Part shown: positions 57,125-64,000 of the stretch, in pieces
Position numbering within the stretch: the first letter of the stretch is position 1
Layout of the letters: each line of letters opens with the position of its first letter
Assembly: GCF_026239695.1 (NCBI RefSeq)
Contig: NZ_JAPIVS010000003.1
Location: forward strand, 1 to 64,000
DNA from: Pedobacter sp. MC2016-15
Lineage (GTDB): Bacteria; Bacteroidota; Bacteroidia; Sphingobacteriales; Sphingobacteriaceae
Length of the DNA stretch: 64,000 bases
Direction: 5' to 3'
Position numbers and translations under genes: made by a program
Notes under the pieces: generated by a model
The model's input: the letters and a program-made list of their open reading frames with translations, nothing else
What the model was told of the DNA's origin: nothing
The model's database searches: none

Positions 57125-58909
57125 TTAGTCTTCTTCTGTAATCAGTTGGGTAACCGGATTGGCAATCACATGCAGTCCGTCGTTAATTAATTTTTTATGG
57201 TCAGGTTCATTGGAAGCTTTCATCTCCAGGTAAATCCTGATTTCTTTTTCCAGTTCGGGGTACGAACCGGTGTAATGCAATATTTCTAACATTTCCAGCG
57301 CACATAGCCAGTCTGTTCTGAAGTCTGTTTTCAACTGACTGAACAAAGCCGGGATTTCCTCAGGACTGGCCTTTCCATCTCTGATCATTCTTACCGACCT
57401 GTAAATGCCATGTAACCGTGTGGTAGTGGCATCATAACTCAGCTTCGTGGTTTGTTTTTCACTGATATGCGTGATTTCCTCATAAGCTTCCTTATCTGCG
57501 GCACCATTGAAAACTGATACTATCTTTTCTCCAACAGCCATATCATATGTTCCCCATTCAGGCATAAACAGTACGTTTCCATTGCCTTCCTTCACGGTAC
57601 ATTGCTCAAAGGTAATCATCACAATTTTATCAGCACTGCGCAAAATGTTTTTCACAAGTCCTGAAACCACGATCCCACTTTCAAAGTTAAGAATGCCAGT
57701 TTTTCCTTCCGCTATCTGAATGTTTTCCAGATCTGCCCTGCTAAAGTTTTCCAAAGGCAGCGATATGTCTTTTAGTTTGCCAACAGGCGAAGAAAATCCA
57801 TCCTGATGATAAGATTTGCCATGTCCTTCCAGCTGTTTATGATCAACAGCCAATGCAGAGGGGCCGGTGGTTTTAACAAAGGTCAGTTCATCATGCATAT
57901 CGATGCCCATGTCGTTAAAAACACCAGTAACCTGTAAACCTGAGCTGTAGACTGCTGTAGCAGGATTACGCGATTCCATCGCCTTGATGATGCTTTCTGA
58001 TCCCCCTTTCCTGAATGACATCGTATCCGCAAACTGCTCCAGCACGTCGATCAGGTTTTGGAAAGTCTCTGTGACAAACAGCTGAGGCTGCGTTTTAGTG
58101 ATATCATATGCGTAATTGAGCGTGTCAATTGTATAGGGGATCTTTTTTACGCTATCCATCATACATGAAGCACTTTCACCAATTGAAGAGAGTAATCCTG
58201 CACCATAGATCTTTGGGTCGGAAAGACTGCCGATCAGTCCGTATTCTACCGTCCACCAATGCAACCTGCTGAGTAAAGCCATTTCTGAAGGTTCACCCAT
58301 ATTGTCAGCAATTTCTTGCAGCACTTGTTCCGCTTTCGCGATTTCATATTCAGGCGCATCCACAGCTTCTTTGAGAATAGACAAGGCACGGATTGCTTCG
58401 TACAACTCAAAATCTTTGGCAGAGAACATCGCTTTTGCGCCAATAGATCCGATATAACTCAGGTAACTGTTGTAATCAGCATCTGCAATAATAGGGGCGT
58501 GGCCGGCCGACTCGTGGATGATATCCGGGGCTGGGGTATATTCAATATGATTGATCTGGCGGATGTCTGCGGCGATAACCAGTACGCGGTAAGCCTGGTA
58601 CTCCATAAATGCTGCAGGAGGAATAAAGCCATCTACTGTGACTGCACCCCATCCCAGTTTACCCAGATTGTCGTTCATGGTTTGCAGATCCGGAATATAT
58701 TCAATGCTTAGTCCGGCACGCTGTAATCCTTTAATATATGGATAGTAGGCTACATCCTTGAGGTAACTGTAATTCTGACGCATCACATAACGCCATACGG
58801 CCTGGTCTACCGGGGTATATTTATCGTAGTTCTGATCTACAATAAACTGCCTTAAATGCCGCGGCAGTTTTGCTACCTGCGGATTGTTAAAGTCATTAAA
58901 ATCGCTCAT
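57125..58909 (-). CDS. Aromatic amino acid (phenylalanine) hydroxylase with long C-terminal extension
   Basis: A 594-aa pterin-dependent hydroxylase that makes tyrosine from phenylalanine. The iron ligands are His132 and His137 in IIHESAGHAPI and Glu222 in HWWTVEYGLIG. Bacterial PhhA is about 260-300 aa and consists only of this domain; here about 270 extra C-terminal residues (from about 325) of unknown function follow, ending in a helical part. I chose the ATG at 58909 (MSDFNDFNN). A TAACTTTA near-match to the -7 element lies between it and the alternative start 22 codons upstream. Its product feeds the hppD-hmgA-FAH route nearby. The extension does not resemble the N-terminal ACT domain of animal enzymes. 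Confidence 0.92.
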   Translation of the reverse strand: MSDFNDFNNPQVAKLPRHLRQFIVDQNYDKYTPVDQAVWRYVMRQNYSYLKDVAYYPYIKGLQRAGLSIEYIPDLQTMNDNLGKLGWGAVTVDGFIPPAAFMEYQAYRVLVIAADIRQINHIEYTPAPDIIHESAGHAPIIADADYNSYLSYIGSIGAKAMFSAKDFELYEAIRALSILKEAVDAPEYEIAKAEQVLQEIADNMGEPSEMALLSRLHWWTVEYGLIGSLSDPKIYGAGLLSSIGESASCMMDSVKKIPYTIDTLNYAYDITKTQPQLFVTETFQNLIDVLEQFADTMSFRKGGSESIIKAMESRNPATAVYSSGLQVTGVFNDMGIDMHDELTFVKTTGPSALAVDHKQLEGHGKSYHQDGFSSPVGKLKDISLPLENFSRADLENIQIAEGKTGILNFESGIVVSGLVKNILRSADKIVMITFEQCTVKEGNGNVLFMPEWGTYDMAVGEKIVSVFNGAADKEAYEEITHISEKQTTKLSYDATTTRLHGIYRSVRMIRDGKASPEEIPALFSQLKTDFRTDWLCALEMLEILHYTGSYPELEKEIRIYLEMKASNEPDHKKLINDGLHVIANPVTQLITEED

Positions 58910-58994
58910 AACCCTTTTATATTTGATGGGTCTAAAGTTAAACCTGTATGAAGGATTAATCAAGAGACCGGCCATCCTTTTACTTTTGGCTGAT

Positions 58995-59474
58995 TTATTT
59001 TTTCACCTTGAAAGAGAAGTGCGTCTGGATAAAATAACTGGCTACAGCTAAAATGATGGTAGTAACAAATTTTGCTACTGAAGGGTAGAAGTTGAAACTC
59101 TGTACCATGATCTTGATCATCGCAAAATTTAGCATCAGATTGGTGCTCACTACGATGGCGTAGCGGAACATCTGTATTCTTCCCTTGAGTTCCGACGTGG
59201 TAAATACCAGATATTTATTGAGTGTAAAGCCAACAATAAACGTCAGCGGGGCCTCAATAATCAGCGTTGCTACGGGCGCAGTAATCAGATAGGGCCGAAA
59301 GCTCAGGTTTACATCCTGCTGATGCAGTACATAATTGTAAATCAGGAAATATAAAATAATGCCTATTGCGGTATTCGTGCCACCGGAAACGATGTACCTG
59401 AAAGTATGCAAAGACAGCCAGCGTGAAAATGGTGGATAAAAGAAGTCAATAAATCTGAGAAGGGCTTTGCGCAT
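58995..59474 (-). CDS. GtrA-like family membrane protein
   Basis: A 159-aa membrane protein with four hydrophobic segments. FRYIVSGGTNTAIGIILYF near the N-terminus and LNKYLVFTTSELKGRIQMFR in the loop fit the GtrA family, small proteins thought to help move polyprenyl-linked sugars across the membrane. The ATG at 59474 was taken because the 15 codons before it lack the family pattern. It lies 85 bases before the phenylalanine hydroxylase gene on the same strand; no glycosyltransferase partner is adjacent. Confidence 0.85.
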   Translation of the reverse strand: MRKALLRFIDFFYPPFSRWLSLHTFRYIVSGGTNTAIGIILYFLIYNYVLHQQDVNLSFRPYLITAPVATLIIEAPLTFIVGFTLNKYLVFTTSELKGRIQMFRYAIVVSTNLMLNFAMIKIMVQSFNFYPSVAKFVTTIILAVASYFIQTHFSFKVKK

Positions 59475-59543
59475 ATTTAAATTTGGTACTCGATAAGCGG
59501 CGCAATTTAGGGATTGCATATCATTTCCCGAAATTATGTATAG

Positions 59544-60233
59544 TTAGCGTGCCGGGGGGGCAGAGATAAAATCGATCACTGCACAGTATTTGTAACCTGT
59601 ATGGTTCCTGATATTTACACCCACTAGTCTCAGTTGGTAGGCTGTTCCTAAGATCGTCTTACGGTGGCCCAGATCAGGAACATTCTTATCGAGCAGTAAC
59701 ATACATACATTGGCCAGACCTTTGGAGAAACCGAATGCGAGGTTTTCTCCCATGGATCTCCGAGGATAGTATTTACCAATCCTGTCCTGAACAGTTCTGC
59801 CATCCGAAGACTTATGGCCGGCTTTATTATTTTTGCTGAGGTCTTTGGCATGTTGCTGCGCCACCCATGTCAGCGTTTCATCGGGACTGAACAGGGGCAG
59901 GTCCCTGATGATTTCCAGATCCTCTTTAAGTCCCCTGTAGTATCTGTCTTTACGATTTACCCTCAGCTCATCATAATTGCTGTAGCGTTGCATGTCTACA
60001 TTATAAGCATTGACAAAATCCTGAAAATAGGTCTCAAAGAACTTCCTGCCGTCTGTGCGGGCAAGGTTCATGTAAAATACAATTTGTTTTTCTTCTTCGT
60101 TGAGATAATCTGCGTTTCTGGCGGTGTTGGCATTGTCAAGTTCTTCCTGGCTCCACATATTGCTGTTGGATTGGGCCTTTAGTGTAAAAGAACAAATCAG
60201 TAAAAGAAAGAAAAGAATCGGATTGAGTTTCAT
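59544..60233 (-). CDS. Secreted CAP-domain (SCP/PR-1-like) protein
   Basis: A 229-aa exported protein with signal peptide MKLNPILFFLLLICSFTLKA. The CAP domain occupies about residues 65-225: MNLARTDGRKF, WVAQQHAKDLSKNNKAGHKS with its His, MGENLAFG (the GENL core), and a later LGHRKTILG with a second His. These are the usual CAP cavity residues. Function is unknown in bacteria. I chose the ATG at 60233 because it begins the signal peptide; the upstream 19 codons are not needed. Confidence 0.85.
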   Translation of the reverse strand: MKLNPILFFLLLICSFTLKAQSNSNMWSQEELDNANTARNADYLNEEEKQIVFYMNLARTDGRKFFETYFQDFVNAYNVDMQRYSNYDELRVNRKDRYYRGLKEDLEIIRDLPLFSPDETLTWVAQQHAKDLSKNNKAGHKSSDGRTVQDRIGKYYPRRSMGENLAFGFSKGLANVCMLLLDKNVPDLGHRKTILGTAYQLRLVGVNIRNHTGYKYCAVIDFISAPPAR

Positions 60234-60312
60234 TTGTCGTGTTGATACCGGGTTTATGTGTTGATGCCACAGTAACAATAATGAGACCAATGCTATTGCA
60301 AATGGTTTAAAT

Positions 60313-60339
60313 AAAAAAACCTGCCGGGAGACAGGTTTT
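60313..60339 (-). terminator. Terminator after glyS
   Basis: On the minus strand AAAACCTG pairs with CAGGTTTT around an 8-base loop and ends in a run of Ts. Confidence 0.85.
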
Positions 60340-60353
60340 ATATTGTAAAGAGT

Positions 60354-61841
60354 TTAAGATTTTCTCAGGAGGTTTTTCCAGCTTACCCTGCTTTCGATCA
60401 GCTCATTCAGATCTTTAATTTCGATGCGCTGCTGCTCCATACTGTCGCGGTGGCGGATGGTAACGGTGTCATCTTCAAGAGTCTGGTGATCAATTGTGAT
60501 ACAGAAAGGCGTACCTATGGCATCCTGTCTGCGGTAGCGTTTTCCAATCGAATCTTTTTCTTCGTAAACGACGTTGTAATCCAGCATCAGATTGTTCATG
60601 ATCGCCTGTGCTTTTTCCGGCAAACCGTCCTTTTTTGTCAAAGGCAGGATGGCAGCTTTAATTGGTGCAAGGCATGGGTGTAAATGAAGCACGGTACGGC
60701 TGTCAACTTTATCACCTTCAGTAAGGTCCTGCTGCTCAAAAGCATTGATCATCGTCAGCAGGAACATGCGGTCTAAACCGATTGAAGTTTCAATCACATA
60801 TGGAATGTAGTTTCCATAAGGTTTGCCTTCTGCATTCAGCTCGTTGTCAAAGTACTGCATTTTTTTACCGGAATACTCCTGATGCTGACTCAAATCGAAG
60901 TCTGTACGGCTGTGAATACCTTCTACTTCTTTGAATCCGAATGGGAATTCGAACTCAATATCCACTGCTGCATTGGCATAATGAGCCAGCTTGGCATGGT
61001 CGTGATATTTGTATTTCGCAGGGTCTGTACCCAGGGCAGTATGCCATTTCAACCTGGCTTCTTTCCAGTAAGCGTACCATTTCATTTCTTCGCCCGGACG
61101 AACAAAAAATTGCATCTCCATTTGTTCAAATTCGCGCATACGCATGATGAACTGACGGGCAATCACCTCATTTCTGAAGGCTTTACCAATCTGGGCAATA
61201 CCAAAAGGAATTTTCATTCTTCCTGATTTTTGTACGTTGAGGAAGTTTACAAAAATACCCTGTGCAGTTTCCGGACGCAGGTACACTTCTTCGGCACCTT
61301 CAGCCATGGCACCAAACTGGGTGCTGAACATCAGGTTAAACTGGCGTACATCTGTCCAGTTTTTTGTACCGCTCACCGGGCATGCAATTTCATGCTCCTC
61401 GATCAGTACTTTTAGCTGCGGCAGGTTCTCTGCTTTCAGCGCCTCATTCATATCGGCCTGAAGTTTTGCTGCTTTATCTGTTTTCCCGTCTTTTTCATAA
61501 CGGGCAATTTTATCTTCTAGTAACTGGTCGGCACGGTAACGTTTTTTTGAATCTTTATTATCGATCATCGGATCACTGAAGCCGTCTACATGTCCGCTGG
61601 CTTTCCATACTTTAGGGTGCATAAATATCGCGGAATCGATACCTACAATATTTTCGTGCATCTGCACCATTGATTTCCACCAGTATGTTTTGATATTATT
61701 TTTCAGTTCAGCACCCATCTGACCGTAGTCATACACGGCACTTAATCCATCATAAATTTCACTGCTTTGAAATACAAAACCGTATTCTTTAGCGTGAGAG
61801 ATCACATTTTTAAATTGTTCGTCGTTATTCGTTTTGGCCAT
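60354..61841 (-). CDS. glyS: Glycyl-tRNA synthetase (alpha2 type)
   Basis: A 495-aa class II synthetase of the single-chain dimer type found in eukaryotes, archaea and many bacteria. Recognisable parts include GFVFQSSEIYDGLSAVYDYG near residues 21-40, LRPETAQGIFVNF near 186-198 (motif 2 region precedes FRNEVIARQFIMRMREFEQ), EGIHSRTDFDLS, and TSIGLDRMFL (motif 3). A C-terminal anticodon-binding domain follows. TATCTTTG at 61849-61856 (-), an exact -7 match, precedes the ATG. Confidence 0.96.
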   Translation of the reverse strand: MAKTNNDEQFKNVISHAKEYGFVFQSSEIYDGLSAVYDYGQMGAELKNNIKTYWWKSMVQMHENIVGIDSAIFMHPKVWKASGHVDGFSDPMIDNKDSKKRYRADQLLEDKIARYEKDGKTDKAAKLQADMNEALKAENLPQLKVLIEEHEIACPVSGTKNWTDVRQFNLMFSTQFGAMAEGAEEVYLRPETAQGIFVNFLNVQKSGRMKIPFGIAQIGKAFRNEVIARQFIMRMREFEQMEMQFFVRPGEEMKWYAYWKEARLKWHTALGTDPAKYKYHDHAKLAHYANAAVDIEFEFPFGFKEVEGIHSRTDFDLSQHQEYSGKKMQYFDNELNAEGKPYGNYIPYVIETSIGLDRMFLLTMINAFEQQDLTEGDKVDSRTVLHLHPCLAPIKAAILPLTKKDGLPEKAQAIMNNLMLDYNVVYEEKDSIGKRYRRQDAIGTPFCITIDHQTLEDDTVTIRHRDSMEQQRIEIKDLNELIESRVSWKNLLRKS

Positions 61842-61848
61842 AATACTG

Positions 61849-61856
61849 CAAAGATA
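61849..61856 (-). promoter_or_regulatory. Putative -7 element of glyS
   Basis: TATCTTTG on the minus strand, 8 bases before the ATG, matches TAnnTTTG exactly. The transcript would have a very short leader. Confidence 0.45.
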
Positions 61857-61900
61857 GAAAGTTGAGGGTAATTTTGACCGAATAAGTAAGTACTAATTAT

Positions 61901-61908
61901 TACTTTTG
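61901..61908 (+). promoter_or_regulatory. Putative -7 element of gldA
   Basis: TACTTTTG matches TAnnTTTG exactly. TTTG at 61873-61876 is 24 bases upstream, slightly too far for a standard -33 element. Confidence 0.45.
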
Positions 61909-61976
61909 AAAGGGATAGCGGTGGAGCTGTTAAAAAGGGCTTTTTCCATATCATTAAAGATTTTAAAATTCAGGCA

Positions 61977-62684
61977 TTGAGTATACAGGTAGAAGGTTTA
62001 TCTAAAACATTTGCAGAGCAAAAGGCAGTAGACCAGATCAGTTTCACAGCTGTTCCGGGAAAAGTTCTGGGTTTTCTGGGTCCCAATGGTGCAGGTAAAT
62101 CTACCACCATGCGGATGCTGACGGGGTATTTGCAGCCAACGTCAGGAACAGCAACCCTGGGTGGCTTTGATACACAGCGTGAAAGCCTGGGGATGCGGCG
62201 CATTCTGGGATACCTGCCAGAGAATACACCTTTATATACGGATATGTATGTCAGGGAATTTCTGGCCTTCGTAGCAGATACCTATCAGCTGCATCAACCA
62301 AAACTTAAAGTCAGGGAGGTTATTGAAAGGGTAGGTCTGGGTGATGAACAGCATAAGAAAATCTCTATGCTCAGCAAAGGCTATAAACAACGTGTTGGGC
62401 TGGCCCAGGCAATGATCCACGACCCGCAGATCCTGATCCTTGATGAACCTACTACAGGGCTTGATCCCAACCAGCTTACTGATATCCGCGAACTGATCAG
62501 AAATCTGGGCAGGGACAAAACGGTGATTCTCTCCACACATATCATGCAGGAAGTGGAAGCTCTTTGTGAGCAGGTTGTGATCATCAATAAAGGGAAAATT
62601 GTGGCAGATTCTCTGTTAACTGATCTCAAAAGCAAACATAAAACTGACTCTTTAGAAGAAATATTCAGATCTTTAACACACTGA
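61977..62684 (+). CDS. gldA: Gliding-motility ABC transporter ATP-binding protein GldA
   Basis: A 235-aa ABC ATPase. The Walker A loop GPNGAGKS is at residues 35-42, the signature LSKGYKQRVGLAQAM near 135-149, Walker B ILILDEPTTGLDP near 153-165, and the switch His in LSTHIMQEVE. GldA pairs with the permeases GldF and GldG and is required for gliding in Flavobacterium johnsoniae. GldF begins at 63462, which supports the call. The start is TTG (MSIQVEG). Sphingobacteriaceae often have these genes without obvious gliding, so the transported substrate remains unclear. Confidence 0.85.
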   Translation: MSIQVEGLSKTFAEQKAVDQISFTAVPGKVLGFLGPNGAGKSTTMRMLTGYLQPTSGTATLGGFDTQRESLGMRRILGYLPENTPLYTDMYVREFLAFVADTYQLHQPKLKVREVIERVGLGDEQHKKISMLSKGYKQRVGLAQAMIHDPQILILDEPTTGLDPNQLTDIRELIRNLGRDKTVILSTHIMQEVEALCEQVVIINKGKIVADSLLTDLKSKHKTDSLEEIFRSLTH

Positions 62685-62693
62685 AATATAGCG

Positions 62694-62741
62694 TTTTGTT
62701 TAACAACTATTTTGTTTGGCAACCTTTTTGTTTAGCTATAA
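62694..62741 (+). repeat. Three tandem 16-bp repeats upstream of the beta-barrel gene
   Basis: TTTTGTTTAACAACTA, TTTTGTTTGGCAACCT and TTTTGTTTAGCTATAA follow each other without gaps, sharing TTTTGTTTRRC. They end 37 bases before the ATG and directly precede a small hairpin (CGGGA/TCCCG, 62743-62757). The phasing suggests a regulator binding array or a set of overlapping promoter elements. Confidence 0.55.
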
Positions 62742-62777
62742 ACGGGATTTTGTCCCGCTAACTAAATAAAGACAATT

Positions 62778-63350
62778 ATGAAAAAGTTATTTTTACTAAC
62801 CGCTATCGCCGGTATGTTTGCATTCTCAAATGTGTCTGCACAAACTAAAGATCCGGCTATGTCTGGCTCCAAAATTGGAATAGGTGCTGAATTTGCTTTC
62901 CCAACAGGTGACTTTGGTGATGCTTATAAATTGGGATATGGTGGAACGTTACAATTCCAGACACCAATCATAGAGAAATTGAATTTCACTGCATCTGCGG
63001 GCTACCTGACCTTTAGAGGTGAGGATATCGCTACAATAGGTGGAACTACTATCAGAAATGCAGATTTAAATGTAATTCCGGTTAAAGCAGGTATCAACTA
63101 CTTCCTTGCAGAAAACTTTTATGTAGGTGGTGAGCTGGGTGCTGCTTTTGGTACAGGTGATAATTCAAAAACTTCTTTTGCCTATACACCGCATATCGGT
63201 ATTGAGTTCCCTGTATCTGACAAAGGATCTCTGGATCTTAGCGCAAGATACGAAGAGTGGTCAACCAACTATGATGGACCAGGTAATACCAACTTCAATT
63301 TCAAATCAAGATTTGTTGGCTTAAGGCTGGCTTATAACTTCGGTTTGTAA
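62778..63350 (+). CDS. Outer membrane beta-barrel protein between gldA and gldF
   Basis: A 190-aa exported protein with signal peptide MKKLFLLTAIAGMFAFSNVSA. The mature part is built of amphipathic strands (GIGAEFAFPTGDFGDAYKLG, VPVKAGINYFL-like NVIPVKAGINYFLAENFYVG) and ends FVGLRLAYNFGL, typical of small outer membrane barrels. No enzyme motif is present. It lies 93 bases after gldA and has its own terminator, so it interrupts the gldA-gldF order rather than being an evident part of that transporter. Confidence 0.82.
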   Translation: MKKLFLLTAIAGMFAFSNVSAQTKDPAMSGSKIGIGAEFAFPTGDFGDAYKLGYGGTLQFQTPIIEKLNFTASAGYLTFRGEDIATIGGTTIRNADLNVIPVKAGINYFLAENFYVGGELGAAFGTGDNSKTSFAYTPHIGIEFPVSDKGSLDLSARYEEWSTNYDGPGNTNFNFKSRFVGLRLAYNFGL

Positions 63351-63369
63351 TCCATCAGCTAAAAATTAT

Positions 63370-63403
63370 AAAAGGCAGTCCTGACAAGGGCTGCCTTTTT
63401 TTT
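63370..63403 (+). terminator. Terminator after the beta-barrel gene
   Basis: AAAGGCAGTCC pairs with GGGCTGCCTTT (one G-U) around TGACAA and ends in eight Ts. Confidence 0.9.
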
Positions 63404-63461
63404 ATGCGTAATTGGCATATGTAGCATAATTCATCTAACTTCGGCATCATTATCATCATTC

Positions 63462-64000
63462 ATGTACGCAGTATTTAAACGCGAAATATTCAGTTTGTTA
63501 AATTCCCTGATGGCCTACATTACCATCGGTGTATTCCTGTTGGTATCCGGCTTGCTCCTCTGGTTTTTCCCTGATACATCAATTCTGGAGTACGGTTATG
63601 CAGAACTGAACGGGTTTTTCAATCTGACGCCATTTCTGTTCATGTTTTTAATTCCTGCGATTACCATGCGCTCATTTGCCGAAGAGCGTAGAGAAGGTAC
63701 TTATATTTTGCTGGCGAGCAGACCGCTAACCGACTGGCAGATTATCCTGGCCAAATACTTTGCCTGCCTGCTGCTCATCTTATTTGCGCTGCTGCCTACC
63801 TTATTATATTATTATACCATTGTTCAGCTGGGCATGCCTAAAGGAAATATTGACGGAGGGGCTGTAGCAGGTTCCTATATAGGGCTGCTGCTGCTGGGCG
63901 GAGCTTTTGCAGCTATCGGTGTCTTTTCTTCATCGGTCACCAAAAATCAGGTGATTGCTTTTGCGGTATCTGTTTTTATCTCCTTTATTGTTTATAGCGG
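63462..64000 (+). CDS. gldF: Gliding-motility ABC transporter permease GldF, partial
   Basis: An open frame from ATG to the window end, 179 codons, truncated at the 3' side. It reads MYAVFKREIFSLLNSLMAYI, then hydrophobic segments at about residues 19-38, 53-66, 96-120, 140-160 and near 165-179. The RSFAEERREGTYILLASRPL stretch is typical of ABC-2 type permeases. The start matches GldF, whose usual partner gldA is just upstream. GldG would be expected next, beyond the window. The frame has no stop and is missed by tools that require complete reading frames. Confidence 0.88.
   Translation, partial: MYAVFKREIFSLLNSLMAYITIGVFLLVSGLLLWFFPDTSILEYGYAELNGFFNLTPFLFMFLIPAITMRSFAEERREGTYILLASRPLTDWQIILAKYFACLLLILFALLPTLLYYYTIVQLGMPKGNIDGGAVAGSYIGLLLLGGAFAAIGVFSSSVTKNQVIAFAVSVFISFIVYS

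Overview
The window looks like a chromosomal segment of a Bacteroidota bacterium, most likely Sphingobacteriaceae (Pedobacter-like). The evidence is: a Bacteroidota-style dcw cluster with a PASTA-tailed division PBP and no murF or ddl; the TAnnTTTG -7 promoter element in front of many genes; near absence of Shine-Dalgarno sequences; gliding genes gldA and gldF; a small Hc1-type histone-like protein; a NrtR/AraR-type Nudix regulator; and a meso-DAP type MurE (DNPR motif). There are no phage genes, insertion sequences, CRISPR arrays or tRNAs. The content is mostly core metabolism and housekeeping.

Layout. 0-4 kb: a secreted aspartyl-protease/PDZ protein (-), a lone 5S rRNA gene with its own terminator, then gap and pgk (+). 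4.1-20.4 kb: the complete dcw operon mraZ-rsmH-ftsL-like-ftsI-murE-mraY-murD-ftsW-murG-murC-ftsQ-ftsA-ftsZ, preceded by 10-bp-phased repeats that look like MraZ boxes and carrying a DnaA-box-like cluster between ftsA and ftsZ. 20.5-22.3 kb: an alpha-oxoamine synthase and a 59-aa histone-like gene that the supplied reading frames miss because of its size. 22.3-27.3 kb: a leftward operon (AcpH-like, ligA, dapA) and tyrS. 27.3-31.1 kb: a leftward operon of a penicillin-acylase-family hydrolase, a small membrane protein and a LuxE-like acyl-adenylating protein. 31.3-38.6 kb: a TonB-dependent receptor, a GH31 alpha-glucosidase and a glycogen branching enzyme.

38.6-43.4 kb is a glycolytic block: a leftward pfkA - kinase-like ASKHA protein - gapA operon, a divergent Nudix-type regulator, and a second ASKHA kinase of the same family. 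43.9-47.4 kb: threonine aldolase, biotin carboxylase, riboflavin synthase and a small coiled-coil protein. 47.4-51.2 kb: a sensor histidine kinase, a beta-barrel protein, an unknown 92-aa protein and a YihY/BrkB membrane protein. 51.3-58.9 kb holds aromatic amino acid catabolism: hppD and hmgA leftward, fumarylacetoacetase and a flavin-reductase-like protein rightward, and phenylalanine hydroxylase with an adjacent SDR (plus a NlpC/P60 protein). 59-64 kb: GtrA-like protein, CAP-domain protein, glyS, then gldA, a beta-barrel protein and gldF running off the window end.

How they work together: dapA supplies the diaminopimelate branch used by murE, the mur/mraY/fts genes build septal wall and the divisome, pfkA/gap/pgk are glycolysis next to starch/glycogen enzymes, and the phenylalanine hydroxylase-HppD-HmgA-FAH set converts phenylalanine/tyrosine towards fumarate and acetoacetate (no tyrosine aminotransferase or maleylacetoacetate isomerase is in view). 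I see no obvious defence or mobile system. The less ordinary items are the acylase/LuxE-like operon, the lysine-rich periplasmic tail on FtsQ, the paired kinase-like proteins around pfkA, the hydroxylase/SDR pair, and the DnaA-box-like clusters.
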